A stretch of 64,000 bases of DNA from Pluralibacter sp. UBA7423 (GCA_002470465.1 DKMD01000022.1:1-64000); one strand, 5' to 3'. Shown: positions 1 to 9,945, counted from the stretch's first letter. Translations and numbers: made by a program. The notes: generated by a model from the letters alone, not told the origin.

Positions 1-26
1 TCATCATGCCGCAACATTGATGAAGA

Positions 27-45
27 TGGTGCATCCGGGAGGATT
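27..45 (-). repeat. 19-base copy of the tRNA-Arg 3' end (rtT-like unit)
   Basis: These 19 bases are identical to positions 161-179, the last 19 bases of the tRNA-Arg gene including CCA; the match stops at the next base. The copy lies 134 bp downstream of the tRNA in its direction of transcription. In E. coli the tyrT locus carries repeats that each end in 19 bases of the tRNA 3' end (rtT), so this is probably the same kind of tRNA-tail repeat. A remnant of a deleted tandem tRNA-Arg copy is the alternative. Confidence 0.6.
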
Positions 46-108
46 ACTCGCCGAAGGCTCGCCCTACGGGCCGTTGCTGAAGCAACGTTATCCCCCCTGG
101 TGCTTACT

Positions 109-125
109 GAGAAAACTGTTTTCTC
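109..125 (-). other. Perfect 8-bp inverted repeat downstream of tRNA-Arg
   Basis: Two 8-base arms around a single T form a perfect palindrome 36 bases past the tRNA-Arg 3' end. No U-run follows on the transcribed strand, so it is more likely a 3' processing or stability hairpin of the tRNA precursor than a full terminator. Confidence 0.3.
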
Positions 126-160
126 TGAAGCGCTATCATCACTGATAGTTAAGGAGAATA

Positions 161-237
161 TGGTGCATCCGGGAGGATTCGAACCTCCGACCGCTCGGTT
201 CGTAGCCGAGTACTCTATCCAGCTGAGCTACGGATGC
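161..237 (-). tRNA. argV: tRNA-Arg (anticodon ACG)
   Basis: This is a 77-base tRNA with encoded CCA. The acceptor stem pairs GCATCCG with CGGATGC, the anticodon loop reads CTACGAA giving ACG (inosine-modified in the family), and the T-arm holds GGTTCGAATCC. It follows tRNA-Ser by four bases on the same strand, so both are cut from one precursor. In E. coli the serV-argV-argY-argZ-argQ cluster next to csrA carries the same Arg tRNA in four copies; only one whole copy is visible before the window edge. Confidence 0.97.
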
Positions 238-241
238 AAAA

Positions 242-334
242 TGGCGGTGAGGCGGGGATTCGAACCCCGGATGCAGCTTTTGACCGCATACTCCCTTAGC
301 AGGGGAGCGCCTTCAGCCTCTCGGCCACCTCACC
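242..334 (-). tRNA. serV: tRNA-Ser (anticodon GCU)
   Basis: This is a 93-base class II tRNA with encoded CCA, a GGTGAGG/CCTCACC acceptor stem and the long variable arm typical of serine tRNAs. The anticodon stem CTCCC encloses CTGCTAA, giving anticodon GCU, which reads AGC and AGU. It is the first gene of the tRNA operon, upstream of tRNA-Arg, matching serV of E. coli next to csrA. Confidence 0.97.
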
Positions 335-395
335 ACACGCCTCTTTCGAGTGCTTCGAGTTACTCGTAAGAGCTTCTCGTCGCTGCGTGGCGCAC

Positions 396-423
396 ATATT
401 ACTTTCTGGGACTTATAAGTCAA
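396..423 (-). promoter_or_regulatory. Probable sigma-70 promoter of the serV-argV tRNA operon
   Basis: On the minus strand TTGACT and TAATAT are separated by 16 bp, followed by a GC-rich stretch (GTGCGCC) like the discriminator of stringently controlled tRNA promoters. It lies about 60 bases upstream of mature tRNA-Ser. Assigned from sequence alone. Confidence 0.6.
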
Positions 424-636
424 ACAATTTTTCCAGACCTTTTATCGTTTGCACACTTCACGTCCAATTAGCCTGCAAAAACGGCAAAAAGAGCGATTAA
501 TCAACACAAAGCACCACGGAAAAACCTGTACTAAGCCGCTTGCAGAAACGCCAGGCGGATTGAAAGCATGATGAATTCAGGACAAAGAAAACAAATGGGG
601 AACAGGAGAGAGGAAAAGAGGTGAAACCGGAATGTT
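424..636. other. Intergenic stretch between the tRNA promoter and csrA
   Basis: I see no gene here. The stretch is relatively AT-rich and holds the upstream flank of the tRNA promoter and the downstream flank of csrA. No convincing open frame or RNA gene was found. Confidence 0.5.
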
Positions 637-660
637 GCGTCTCACCGGGAAGTGAGACGC
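637..660 (-). terminator. Hairpin downstream of csrA
   Basis: The arms GCGTCTCA and TGAGACGC (8 bp, 8-base loop) lie eight bases past the csrA stop codon on the transcribed strand. No long U-run follows, so termination strength is uncertain. Confidence 0.45.
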
Positions 661-667
661 GGAAATA

Positions 668-853
668 TTAGTAACTGGACTGCTGGGATTTTTCAGCCTG
701 GATACGCTGGTAGATCTCTTCACGATGGACAGAAACCTCTTTAGGGGCGTTTACGCCGATGCGTACCTGGTTGCCCTTCACCCCTAAAACTGTCACGGTG
801 ACCTCATCGCCAATCATGAGGGTCTCACCAACTCGACGAGTCAGAATCAGCAT
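668..853 (-). CDS. csrA: Carbon storage regulator CsrA
   Basis: CsrA is a homodimeric RNA-binding protein that binds GGA motifs in 5' leaders and represses or activates translation of carbon, motility and biofilm genes; CsrB-type RNAs sequester it. The 61-residue frame begins [16 protein letters not shown] and ends [10 protein letters not shown], and as far as I can recall matches the E. coli protein throughout, including the N-terminal LTRR strand and the VHREEI core used for RNA contact. It sits between the tRNA operon and alaS on the minus strand, as in E. coli. The start is set by a GGAG ribosome site (CAAGGAGCAAAG). Confidence 0.98.
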
Positions 854-1047
854 TCTTTGCTCCTTGAAAGATTAAAAGAGTCGGGTCTCTTGTATCCCGG
901 CATTATCCATCATATAACGCCAAAAAGTAAGCGATGACAAATACGTAAACGTATAAGCAGTCACGGCATTACATTCTGTTAAACGTAAGTTTAGCCGATT
1001 TACACAATTTCAACCTGACTTTATCGTTGTCAGTCTAGCTATTGCAA

Positions 1048-1075
1048 GGCGCCTCAACCCGGGGGTTTTGGCGCC
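1048..1075 (-). terminator. Hairpin downstream of alaS
   Basis: A 6-bp GGCGCC stem encloses a C/G-rich loop 16 bases after the alaS stop codon. It sits between alaS and the csrA promoter region and probably ends the alaS transcript. The trailing U-run is poor. Confidence 0.45.
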
Positions 1076-1091
1076 TATTTCGTTTATGTTG

Positions 1092-3719
1092 TTACAGTTT
1101 TGCGCTGACCCAGCCTTTCACGCTGGCCAGTGCGGCCGGGAGAGCCGCTGCATCCGTACCACCGGCTTGCGCCATATCAGGACGACCGCCCCCTTTACCA
1201 CCCACCTGCTGGGCGACCATACCAATCAGCTCCCCTGCTTTCACGCGATCGGTCACATCCTTAGAGACCCCCGCAATCAGAGAAACCTTATCGTCTGCGA
1301 CCGTCGCCAGAACCACAATCGTGGAGCCCAGCTGGTTTTTCAGATCGTCGACCATAGTACGGAGCATCTTCGGCTCAACGCCAGCAAGTTCGCTTACCAG
1401 CAGCTTAACGCCATTGATCTCTTCCGCTTTGCTGGAGAGGTTTGCGCTCTCCTGCGCGGCAGCCTGCTCTTTCAGCTGCTGCAGCTCTTTTTCCAGCTGA
1501 CGGGTACGCTCCAGGACAGAACGTACTTTCTCCGTCACGTTGTGGCTGTCGCCTTTGAGCAGCTGCGCCACGTCGCTTAACACGTCGCTCTGGTTGTGCA
1601 GGCTTGCGATTGCTCCTTCACCGGTCACTGCTTCAATACGGCGTACGCCAGCGGCGGTACCGGATTCAGAAGTGATACGGAACAGGCCGATATCGCCAGT
1701 GCGGGAAGCATGCGTACCACCACACAGTTCGGTGGAGAAGTCCCCCATGCTCAGCACGCGGACACGTTCGTCATATTTTTCACCGAACAGCGCCATCGCA
1801 CCTTTCGCTTTCGCGTCTTCCAGTTCCATAACGTTGGTTTCAATCGGCAGGTTGCGACGGATCTGGGCGTTGACCAGATCTTCCACAGCGCGGATCTCTT
1901 CCGGCTTCATGGCCTCAAAGTGTGAAAAGTCAAAGCGCAGCGCTTTGTCATTTACCAGAGAGCCTTTCTGCGCAACGTGGGTGCCGAGCACCTGACGCAG
2001 CGCCGCGTGCATCAGGTGCGTCGCGGAGTGGTTCAACAGAATACGAGCGCGACGAGCCTGATCGACATCCGCCTGAACCGCATCGCCCACTTTCAGAGAA
2101 CCGCTGTTCAGCGTCCCCAGATGACCAATTGCCTGGCCGTATTTCTGCGTGTCGTTAACGGAGAAGGTAAAACCTGCGCCTTTCAGTTCGCCTTTATCGC
2201 CTACCTGACCGCCGGACTCTGCGTAGAACGGAGTCTGATCCAGCACAACCACGGCGTTCTGGCCTGCGGCAATGCTGTCGACAGCTTTGCCGTCCACAAA
2301 CAGCGCGGTCACTTTGCCGTTCAGTTCCAGATGGTCATAGCCTTTAAATTCAGATGCGCTGTCCACGCGGATCATAGCGTTGTAGTCGGCACCAAAGCCG
2401 CTGGATTCACGCGCGCGACGGCGCTGCTCTTCCATCGCAGCTTCAAAGCCGGCTTCATCGACCTTGATGTTGCGCTCGCGGCAAACGTCGGCCGTCAGGT
2501 CAACCGGGAAGCCGTAGGTGTCGTACAGACGGAAAGCGGTTTCGCCGTCCAGCGTATCGCCTTTCAGTTTCGCCAGTTCGTCATCCAGCAGCGCCAGACC
2601 ACGCTCAAGCGTGCGGGCAAACTGCTCTTCTTCGGTTTTCAGAACCTGCTCAACCTGCGCCTGCTGGCGTTTCAGCTCTTCACCTGCGGACCCCATGACG
2701 TCAATCAATGGGCCAACCAGTTTCCAGAAGAAGCTCTCTTTCGCGCCGAGCATGTTGCCATGGCGGATTGCGCGACGAATGATACGACGCAGCACGTAGC
2801 CACGGTTTTCGTTCGACGGGATCACGCCATCCGCAATCAGGAACGCGCAGGAGCGAATGTGGTCGGCGATAACGCGCAGGGATTTATTGCTGAGATCGGT
2901 TGCACCGGTCTCTTTCGCCACGGCCTGAATCAGGGTGCGGAAAAGATCGATGTCATAGTTGGAATTCACATGTTGCAGCACCGCCGCGATACGCTCGAGG
3001 CCCATGCCGGTGTCTACTGACGGTTTCGGCAGCGGTTCCATCGTGCCATCGGCCTGGCGGTTGAACTGCATGAAAACGATGTTCCAGATCTCGATGTAGC
3101 GATCGCCGTCTTCTTCCGGGCTACCAGGAGGGCCGCCCCAAATGTGGTCGCCATGGTCAAAGAAGATTTCGGTGCACGGACCGCAAGGACCGGTATCACC
3201 CATCTGCCAGAAGTTATCTGACGCGTACGGCGCACCTTTGTTATCGCCGATGCGAATGATGCGCTCACGCGGAACGCCCACTTCGTTGGCCCAGATCTCA
3301 AAGGCTTCATCATCGGTTTCGTACACGGTGACCCACAGACGCTCTTTTGGCAGCGCAAACCAGTTCTCACCGGTCAGCAGCTCCCAGGCGTACTGGATAG
3401 CATCGTGCTTGAAGTAGTCGCCGAAGCTAAAGTTGCCCAGCATTTCGAAGAAAGTATGGTGACGCGCGGTATAACCGACGTTTTCCAGATCGTTGTGTTT
3501 ACCACCCGCACGCACGCAGCGCTGCGAGGTGGTCGCGCGGGAGTAATTACGCTTGTCGAGACCAAGGAACACATCCTTGAACTGGTTCATCCCGGCGTTG
3601 GTAAACAGCAGAGTCGGGTCGTTGTTTGGCACCAGGGAGCTGCTGGCAACTACCTGATGTCCCTTGCTATGGAAAAAGTCGAGAAACGCCTGACGGATCT
3701 CAGCGGTGCTCTTGCTCAT
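1092..3719 (-). CDS. alaS: Alanine--tRNA ligase
   Basis: AlaS charges tRNA-Ala with alanine in the cytoplasm and hydrolyses mischarged Ser- and Gly-tRNA. The 875-residue protein has the class II catalytic core in the first 250 residues, the editing domain with zinc ligands HSATH near residue 565 and CGGTH near 666, a coiled-coil stretch near 730-760, and the glycine-rich C-Ala end ([16 protein letters not shown]). Length is one residue less than E. coli (876). The start has AGGA eight bases upstream. It lies between recX and csrA as in E. coli. Confidence 0.98.
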   Translation of the reverse strand: MSKSTAEIRQAFLDFFHSKGHQVVASSSLVPNNDPTLLFTNAGMNQFKDVFLGLDKRNYSRATTSQRCVRAGGKHNDLENVGYTARHHTFFEMLGNFSFGDYFKHDAIQYAWELLTGENWFALPKERLWVTVYETDDEAFEIWANEVGVPRERIIRIGDNKGAPYASDNFWQMGDTGPCGPCTEIFFDHGDHIWGGPPGSPEEDGDRYIEIWNIVFMQFNRQADGTMEPLPKPSVDTGMGLERIAAVLQHVNSNYDIDLFRTLIQAVAKETGATDLSNKSLRVIADHIRSCAFLIADGVIPSNENRGYVLRRIIRRAIRHGNMLGAKESFFWKLVGPLIDVMGSAGEELKRQQAQVEQVLKTEEEQFARTLERGLALLDDELAKLKGDTLDGETAFRLYDTYGFPVDLTADVCRERNIKVDEAGFEAAMEEQRRRARESSGFGADYNAMIRVDSASEFKGYDHLELNGKVTALFVDGKAVDSIAAGQNAVVVLDQTPFYAESGGQVGDKGELKGAGFTFSVNDTQKYGQAIGHLGTLNSGSLKVGDAVQADVDQARRARILLNHSATHLMHAALRQVLGTHVAQKGSLVNDKALRFDFSHFEAMKPEEIRAVEDLVNAQIRRNLPIETNVMELEDAKAKGAMALFGEKYDERVRVLSMGDFSTELCGGTHASRTGDIGLFRITSESGTAAGVRRIEAVTGEGAIASLHNQSDVLSDVAQLLKGDSHNVTEKVRSVLERTRQLEKELQQLKEQAAAQESANLSSKAEEINGVKLLVSELAGVEPKMLRTMVDDLKNQLGSTIVVLATVADDKVSLIAGVSKDVTDRVKAGELIGMVAQQVGGKGGGRPDMAQAGGTDAAALPAALASVKGWVSAKL

Positions 3720-3852
3720 AATTATCCTGGAATCACGCTAACGGATTGTTACAGGCGGCAGCTGAACAGTTTTTACACAGTCAGGCAACCCTTACGGAAA
3801 AAAGTGGGAATAAGATAAGTTTTCCTGCAACGGAAGTAAAATACCGAGTGAC

Positions 3853-4353
3853 TCAGTCGTTAATATTTCGCCAGATTTGCTGGATATCTTCCATCAGATA
3901 GCCGCGATTGATCAGAAATCTCTGTACTTTCACCTTTTCGGCAAAAACCGTGGGGAGCGGCTCTCCGAATTTTCTTTCGGCCTGGTCGCGGGCCAGCGTC
4001 ATCCAGTCGATTTCACAGTCGTACATCGCCTGTTCGATATCGCTGCGATCAATGCCTTTTTGATTTAGCTCCTGGCGGATGCGTGCCGGGCCATAGCCCT
4101 TGCGGCTGCGGCTGGCGATAAACTGACGAGTGAAGCGCGCATCGTCCAGATAGTGACTTTCCAGACACCAGGCAACTACCTTTTCAACCTCTTCCTCAGG
4201 CGCATCTATCGGTTCCGGGCCGTTTTTGGTTAAGACGGGCGCAACCAGCTTACGACGCAGCTCTTTTTCACTGTGATCGCGCATCGCCAGTATGCGAATC
4301 GCCCGATCCAGAAGGCGGGCATAGGCCGAACGACGGGGTGAATTTTCAGTCAT
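3853..4353 (-). CDS. recX: Regulatory protein RecX
   Basis: RecX binds RecA filaments and blocks their extension, damping recombination and the SOS response. The 166-residue frame equals the E. coli length and has the helical tandem-repeat organisation of the family ([20 protein letters not shown], then [12 protein letters not shown] and [10 protein letters not shown]). It lies 84 bp downstream of recA on the same strand, with a hairpin between them. In E. coli recX is expressed by read-through past that terminator, so low RecX relative to RecA is expected here too. Confidence 0.95.
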   Translation of the reverse strand: MTENSPRRSAYARLLDRAIRILAMRDHSEKELRRKLVAPVLTKNGPEPIDAPEEEVEKVVAWCLESHYLDDARFTRQFIASRSRKGYGPARIRQELNQKGIDRSDIEQAMYDCEIDWMTLARDQAERKFGEPLPTVFAEKVKVQRFLINRGYLMEDIQQIWRNIND

Positions 4354-4397
4354 GGCAAGCCTTTTCCCTCTGTATCAAAGTCAACGGCCAAAAAAGC

Positions 4398-4423
4398 AAA
4401 AGGGCCGCATAAGCAGCCCTTTT
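4398..4423 (-). terminator. recA-recX intergenic attenuator
   Basis: The arms AAAAGGGC and GCCCTTTT with a 10-base loop, followed on the transcribed strand by TTGCTTTTTT, form a good intrinsic terminator directly after the recA stop. It matches the known E. coli arrangement in which a minority of transcripts read through into recX. Confidence 0.75.
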
Positions 4424-4437
4424 TACCTCAGCGAAGA

Positions 4438-5569
<1,132 letters not shown>

Positions 5570-5573
<4 letters not shown>

Positions 5574-6067
5574 GTGTTTTGTAGAAATTGTTGCCACAGC
5601 AGCTGCAGGGCATAGGCGGTGGCCTGTCGACGCACGGCGTCGCGGTCACCTTTGAAGCATTCTCTGCGGGTAAAGCCCTGCCCGTTTGCGCAGGCGAGGC
5701 CAAACCAGACGGTTCCCACCGGCTTCTCTTCGCTGCCGCCATCCGGCCCGGCGATACCGCTGACGGAAAGCGCATAGGTGGCACGCGCCGCGCGAAGTGC
5801 ACCAATCGCCATTTCTACCACCACAGGTTCGCTGACCGCACCGTGGTTTAGCAGCGTGTCTTCACCCACGCCAATCATCTGTGATTTGGCTTCGTTGCTG
5901 TAGGTCACAAACCCGCGTTCAAACCAGGCGGAACTGCCGGAAATGTCCGTCAACACCTTGGCTATCCAGCCGCCGGTGCAGGACTCCGCCGTAGTGACGG
6001 TCGCGCCCTGCGCCTTTAGCGCCAACCCAACCCGTTCGCTGAGTGCCATCAATTCACTGTCGGTCAT
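5570..6067 (-). CDS. pncC: Nicotinamide-nucleotide amidase PncC
   Basis: PncC deamidates nicotinamide mononucleotide to nicotinate mononucleotide in NAD recycling; it belongs to the CinA C-terminal family. The 165-residue frame starting MTDSELM equals the E. coli length and shows the family motifs TTAESCTGGW, SISGIAGPDGG-type (SVSGIAGPDGG) and EKPVGTVW. An in-frame start 12 codons upstream exists but family alignment favours this one. Its stop codon lies inside the recA promoter, so the two genes are packed head to tail. Confidence 0.93.
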
Positions 6068-6204
6068 CATCATTTCTCGCAGCCTGAAAAAGATGCTGAA
6101 CAAGATACCATTTTCTGCTTCAGGAGGGAGACGGCGTGGACATTTTACGAGGGCGCTTCAGAAAAAACGTACAGCGCCCCGATAAATCGGGGCGAGACTC
6201 AGAA

Positions 6205-7083
6205 TTACTTCATGCTATTGGCGAGGGACTCTACGTTGTGCCGCAGCATTTTGACATAGCTGTCCGCCACGCCTCCGGGTTTCGACAGCGCCTCAGGGTA
6301 AAGTTCGCCCCCCGGCTGTGCTCCCGTTGCCGTCGCAATCTGCTTCACAAGGCGCGGGTCGAGCTGATTTTCCATGAACCAGGTATGCACGCCGTCCGCT
6401 TTAATTTGCTGAATCAGCGCACCCACCTGCGCCGCGCTGGCCTCGCTTTCCGACGAAAGCCCCTGCGACGCAAGGAACGTGACGCCATAGGCGCGGCCGA
6501 AATAGCCGAACGCATCATGGCTGGTCAGCACTTTGCGTTTCGCCTGCGGGATAGCCGTGAAGCGAGCTTTTGCCCAGGCGTCGATTTGCATAAGCTCGGC
6601 GATGTATTTCTGTCCGCTGGCATTCAGCGCCGCTTCGTCCTGCGGATCGGCTTTCACCAGCCCGGCAAGAATATTTTTCGCATATAACGCGCCATTGGCA
6701 GCGCTGTTCCACGCGTGCGGATCGGTCACGGTTTTACCGTCTTCATCAAGGGTGTGCGTCTTCACGCCTTTCGACGCGACGACCAGCTCGCCTTTAAAGC
6801 CCGAGGCTTTGATCAGCCTGTCCAGCCAGCCTTCCAGCCCAAGGCCGTTCACCACTACCACGTCAGCTTTACTCAGCAAAACGCTGTCCTGCGGTGACGG
6901 TTCGAAGGTATGCGGATCGCCGTCCGGCCCTACCAGCGTGTCCACATGCACATGTTCCCCACCAACCTGCTGCACCATATCCCCAAGCACCGAAAAGCTG
7001 CTTACTACGTTCAGCGTTTTCGCCATTACGCCCTGCGACAGTACGCCAAGCGTCAGTGCCAGAATCAAACCCGTTCTTTTCAT
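6205..7083 (-). CDS. Periplasmic metal-binding protein of a zinc-type ABC importer
   Basis: This is a cluster A-I (ZnuA/TroA family) substrate-binding protein of 292 residues with a signal peptide cleaved after about residue 21 (SQGVMA-KTLNVV). Likely metal ligands are His58 (GDPHTFEP), His123 (DPHAWNS), His189 (TSHDAFGYF) and an acidic residue near 239 or 274. A histidine at the third position is typical of zinc binders, whereas manganese binders have Glu. The His-rich loop of classical ZnuA is absent. The start MKRTGL has AGGGGAAACG upstream; an in-frame upstream extension would overlap the permease. Third structural gene of a four-gene operon. Confidence 0.88.
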   Translation of the reverse strand: MKRTGLILALTLGVLSQGVMAKTLNVVSSFSVLGDMVQQVGGEHVHVDTLVGPDGDPHTFEPSPQDSVLLSKADVVVVNGLGLEGWLDRLIKASGFKGELVVASKGVKTHTLDEDGKTVTDPHAWNSAANGALYAKNILAGLVKADPQDEAALNASGQKYIAELMQIDAWAKARFTAIPQAKRKVLTSHDAFGYFGRAYGVTFLASQGLSSESEASAAQVGALIQQIKADGVHTWFMENQLDPRLVKQIATATGAQPGGELYPEALSKPGGVADSYVKMLRHNVESLANSMK

Positions 7084-7097
7084 CGTTTCCCCTTGCG

Positions 7098-7958
7098 TTA
7101 AAAAAGCGCCCGCAGGCTGAAGGCCAGCCGGCTGCGCGTGCCAAAAAACACCGAAATGAAAAACAGAATGCTGGCGGTCAGCACGATTGACGGCCCGGCG
7201 GGCAAATTGGCTGACCAGGAAAGACTCAGGCCGAGCCAGGCGCAAAACGCGCCGCTCACCGCCGCAAAGAGCAAAATTCCCGGAAGCGTCCTCGCCCAGC
7301 AGCGGGCGGCAATCGCGGGCAGCATCATCACGCCCACCGCCATCAGCGTGCCCAGCACCTGAAAACCGGCCACCAGGTTAATCACCAGCAGCGCCAGAAA
7401 AAGGCCATGCAGCAGCGAAGGCAGGCGGCGGGAGTTAACCTCCAGCCAGGCGCTGTCGAACGCCTCACTCACCAGCCCACGGTAAAGCAGCGCCAGAACG
7501 ATCAGCGTCAGGCTGGCAACGCCCGCCACGAACAGCGCCGCGTTGTTGTCCACCGCCAGAATTGAGCCGAACAAAAGATGCAGCAGATCGACGCTCGACC
7601 CGCGCAGCGAAACCAGCGTCACGCCCAGCGCCAGGGAGCCCAGGTAGAATCCGGCGAAGCTGGCATCTTCCTTCAGCGGCGTACGTCGGCTGACCCAGCC
7701 GGCAATCAGCGCCACTGCAATCCCGGCGATAAAGCCGCCAACGGTCATCGCCAGCAGCGACATCCCGTTCAGCAAATAGCCCACCGCCACGCCGGGCAAA
7801 ATAGCGTGCGAGAGCGCATCTCCCATCAGGCTCATCCGCCGCAGCAGCAGAAACACGCCGAGCAAAGTTGTGCTCACCGACAGTGCCAGACAGACCACCA
7901 GAGCCCGCCGCATAAAGCCAAATTCAATGAAAGGCTGGAAGAAAAGGTGCCAGATCAT
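7098..7958 (-). CDS. Metal ABC importer permease (ABC-3 family)
   Basis: This is a 286-residue integral membrane protein with about eight to nine hydrophobic segments, of the ZnuB/TroC/SitC type. The segment RRMSLMGDALSHAILPGVAVGY is the conserved cytoplasmic loop that docks on the ATPase. It overlaps the ATPase gene by 4 bases (ATGA) and precedes the binding-protein gene by 14 bases, so translation is coupled. It would form the homodimeric channel for metal handed over by the periplasmic protein. Confidence 0.9.
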   Translation of the reverse strand: MIWHLFFQPFIEFGFMRRALVVCLALSVSTTLLGVFLLLRRMSLMGDALSHAILPGVAVGYLLNGMSLLAMTVGGFIAGIAVALIAGWVSRRTPLKEDASFAGFYLGSLALGVTLVSLRGSSVDLLHLLFGSILAVDNNAALFVAGVASLTLIVLALLYRGLVSEAFDSAWLEVNSRRLPSLLHGLFLALLVINLVAGFQVLGTLMAVGVMMLPAIAARCWARTLPGILLFAAVSGAFCAWLGLSLSWSANLPAGPSIVLTASILFFISVFFGTRSRLAFSLRALF

Positions 7959-8632
7959 GCGCGCCTCGCAGCGTCAAAGGCAGCAAGAACAGGAGGCGTT
8001 TTACCCCAGCGTGCATGTTCCGATTCCAGCCAGAGCGTTTCCGGGAAATGGCAGGCGACCCGCTGGTTATCGTGCAGCACCGCCAGCACGGTTTGCCCGC
8101 CGCGATGCATGTCCAGAATCAGCTCCATCAGCATCTGGCTGGTGGCTTCATCAATGCCGGTGAAGGGCTCATCCAGCATCACCAGCGGCGCCTGCTGCAC
8201 CAGCACCCGGGCAAACAGCATTCGCTGAAACTGGCCGCCGGACAGCGCTTCAATGGGAGATGAGCCGAGCGTTTCCAGGCCAACGCGTTCCAGAGCGATA
8301 GCGATGTTTCTGCGCGCCTGCACATTCAGCCCACGCAACAGCGACACGCGCGGCCATGCGCCCTGGCTCACCACATCGTAAACGTTAAGCGGAAACTGCG
8401 ATTCCAGCATGTGACGCTGAGCCAGCCAGCCGATGACCGGCCTGCCCTCGCGCCATCGCAGTTGCCCGCTGACGGGAGGAATAAAACCCGCCAGCGTTTT
8501 CAGCAGCGTCGATTTACCGCAGCCGTTCACGCCGACAATCGCCGTCAGCGATCCTTTGGCTAAAACGCCGCACAGCGCAGGCGTGATTGCCCGCCGCTCG
8601 TAACCCGCTACGAGATGATCAAGTTCAATCAT
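7955..8632 (-). CDS. Metal ABC importer ATP-binding protein
   Basis: This is a 225-residue ABC ATPase with Walker A GVNGCGKST near residue 34, signature LSGGQFQRM, Walker B LVMLDEPFTGID and the switch His in AVLHDN. The chosen start MIELDHL overlaps the stop codon of the upstream microprotein in an ATGA junction; an 11-codon longer start would overlap that gene. It is of the ZnuC type by partner genes. The operon lies between pncC and mltB, where E. coli K-12 has nothing. Confidence 0.92.
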   Translation of the reverse strand: MIELDHLVAGYERRAITPALCGVLAKGSLTAIVGVNGCGKSTLLKTLAGFIPPVSGQLRWREGRPVIGWLAQRHMLESQFPLNVYDVVSQGAWPRVSLLRGLNVQARRNIAIALERVGLETLGSSPIEALSGGQFQRMLFARVLVQQAPLVMLDEPFTGIDEATSQMLMELILDMHRGGQTVLAVLHDNQRVACHFPETLWLESEHARWGKTPPVLAAFDAARRA

Positions 8633-8739
8633 GGCAGCGCCACCGCCCAGCCAATAGCTAACCAAAGAAACGCCAGCAGAAGAATCGCTACGCCCAGCCG
8701 CAGCAGGCTGGAAGCGTTAAACAGGGAAAAGGGGATCAT
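8629..8739 (-). CDS. 36-residue membrane microprotein heading the metal ABC operon
   Basis: I do not recognise this small gene; it is shorter than most annotation cut-offs. The frame reads MIPFSLFNASSLLRLGVAIL and then a further 16 residues ending WAVALP. Residues 12-34 form one hydrophobic segment with Arg14 at its start, giving a single-pass membrane protein. A GAGG site lies 7 bases upstream of the ATG, and the TGA stop overlaps the ATPase start (ATGA), the same coupling used between ATPase and permease. That argues for real translation. It may be an accessory or stabilising subunit of the importer; the function is inferred from position only. Confidence 0.65.
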   Translation of the reverse strand: MIPFSLFNASSLLRLGVAILLLAFLWLAIGWAVALP

Positions 8740-8753
8740 CTCAAACCTCAAAA

Positions 8754-8765
8754 ATGTTATAACAT
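8754..8765. promoter_or_regulatory. Zur-like operator upstream of the metal ABC operon
   Basis: ATGTTATAACAT is a perfect 12-bp palindrome 15 bases upstream of the microprotein start and is followed by AACAATATT. It resembles half of the enterobacterial Zur consensus (GAAATGTTATA-N-TATAACATTTC) and would overlap the -10 region. Zinc-dependent repression is inferred. Confidence 0.5.
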
Positions 8766-8836
8766 AACAATATTGAAATCAGAGAGAGATGTAAATCGGT
8801 GACGCAGGCTGAGGCTGTATCGAAATGTTTCAGATT

Positions 8837-8854
8837 CCCCTCCGGACGGAGGGG
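8837..8854 (-). terminator. Hairpin downstream of mltB
   Basis: The arms CCCCTCCG and CGGAGGGG with a 2-base loop lie 8 bases after the mltB stop codon. No U-run follows; probable but weak terminator. Confidence 0.45.
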
Positions 8855-8862
8855 AAAGAGGA

Positions 8863-9945
8863 TTACTGCTGAGTGCGCGCCAGCGCCACGGCCTGGCCGA
8901 GCTGCCAGACGGCCATCGCGTAATGCGTGCTGTGGTTATAGCGAGTGATGGTGTAGAAGTTCGGCAGGCCGTACCAGTACTGATAACCGGTACCGATATC
9001 CAGCCGCAGCAGGCTGGCCTGCTGATGATCGCCAAGCGGTTCCAGAGGAGACAACCCGACGGCAGCTAGCTGCGACACGCTGTAATTTGTTTTGAAGCCG
9101 TTCTCCAGGCCCGGCGCCTGGCCAGAAGCCATGACCGCCACCCGATCGCCCTTCACCCAGCCGTGCTGTTTGAAGTAGTTGGCGACGCTGCCAATCGCAT
9201 CTTCCGGGTCCCAAAGGTTGATGTGCCCGTCGCCGTTGAAGTCCACGGCGAACTGCTTATAGGACGACGGCATAAACTGACCGTAGCCCATCGCGCCCGC
9301 AAAGGAGCCTTTCAGATCCAGCGGATCGTCCTGTTCGTTACGGGCCATCAGCAGGAAGGTTTCCAGCTCGCCGGAGAAATACTTCGCCCGGCGTGGGTAG
9401 TTGAAGGAGAGCGTCGCCAGCGCATCAAGGATTCGGGTTTTGCCCATCACGCGGCCCCAGCGGGTTTCTACGCCAATAATGCCGACGATAATCTCCGGTG
9501 GCACGCCGTATACCTGCCAGGCACGGTTGAGCGCATCCTGATACTGATTCCAGAACGCCACGCCGTTCTGCACGTTATCCGGCGTAATAAACTGCTTTCT
9601 ATAGCGCAGCCATGCGCCGTTTGGCCCGGTTGGCACCTGCGCGGTGGGCGCCTGTCGGTCCATCAGGTTCAGCACGTAATCGAGACGCTTCGCCTGGGAA
9701 AGAATTTCATGCAGCTGCTGGCGGTCGAAGCCATGCTTGCTGACCATCGCATCAATGAACTGCTCTGCCGCCGCGTTGTTAGCAAAATCGCCGCCCATCA
9801 TGGTGACGTTATGCTGTGGCTCCAGCAGAAAACCGCCGGAAGACGGGGCGGAGGGGGTCGGCGCTTCCGCGGTTTTCGGTTTGCTGCTACAGGCGGCAAC
9901 CAGCACGCAGAGCGGGAGTAAGGTCAGATAACGACGCTTCAACAT
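8863..9945 (-). CDS. mltB: Membrane-bound lytic murein transglycosylase B
   Basis: MltB cleaves the glycan strands of peptidoglycan between MurNAc and GlcNAc, leaving 1,6-anhydro ends, from the inner face of the outer membrane. The 360-residue protein has a lipoprotein signal (lipobox LVAAC, Cys19), catalytic Glu160 in IIGVETRWGR, and the family motifs GAMGYGQFMPSSY and DFNGDGHINLWDPEDAIGS. In E. coli its neighbour is the srl glucitol operon; here it lies 95 bp from norR, so srl is not in this slot. Confidence 0.96.
   Translation of the reverse strand: MLKRRYLTLLPLCVLVAACSSKPKTAEAPTPSAPSSGGFLLEPQHNVTMMGGDFANNAAAEQFIDAMVSKHGFDRQQLHEILSQAKRLDYVLNLMDRQAPTAQVPTGPNGAWLRYRKQFITPDNVQNGVAFWNQYQDALNRAWQVYGVPPEIIVGIIGVETRWGRVMGKTRILDALATLSFNYPRRAKYFSGELETFLLMARNEQDDPLDLKGSFAGAMGYGQFMPSSYKQFAVDFNGDGHINLWDPEDAIGSVANYFKQHGWVKGDRVAVMASGQAPGLENGFKTNYSVSQLAAVGLSPLEPLGDHQQASLLRLDIGTGYQYWYGLPNFYTITRYNHSTHYAMAVWQLGQAVALARTQQ

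Noticed and set aside
27..237. tRNA-Arg copy as an integration (att) site of a mobile element
   Set aside because: No integrase or mobile gene lies between or near the copies, and 19 bases with a 134-bp period fit an rtT-type tail repeat better.
100..369. Open frame across the tRNA genes
   Set aside because: It runs antisense to tRNA-Arg and tRNA-Ser and has no coding features; it arises from tRNA sequence.
1977..3020. 347-codon frame opposite alaS
   Set aside because: It lies wholly antisense to a certain alaS gene with conserved motifs; high GC produces such shadow frames.
6205..7245. Longer start for the metal-binding protein
   Set aside because: The extra 54 codons overlap the permease gene and place the clear signal peptide inside the protein.
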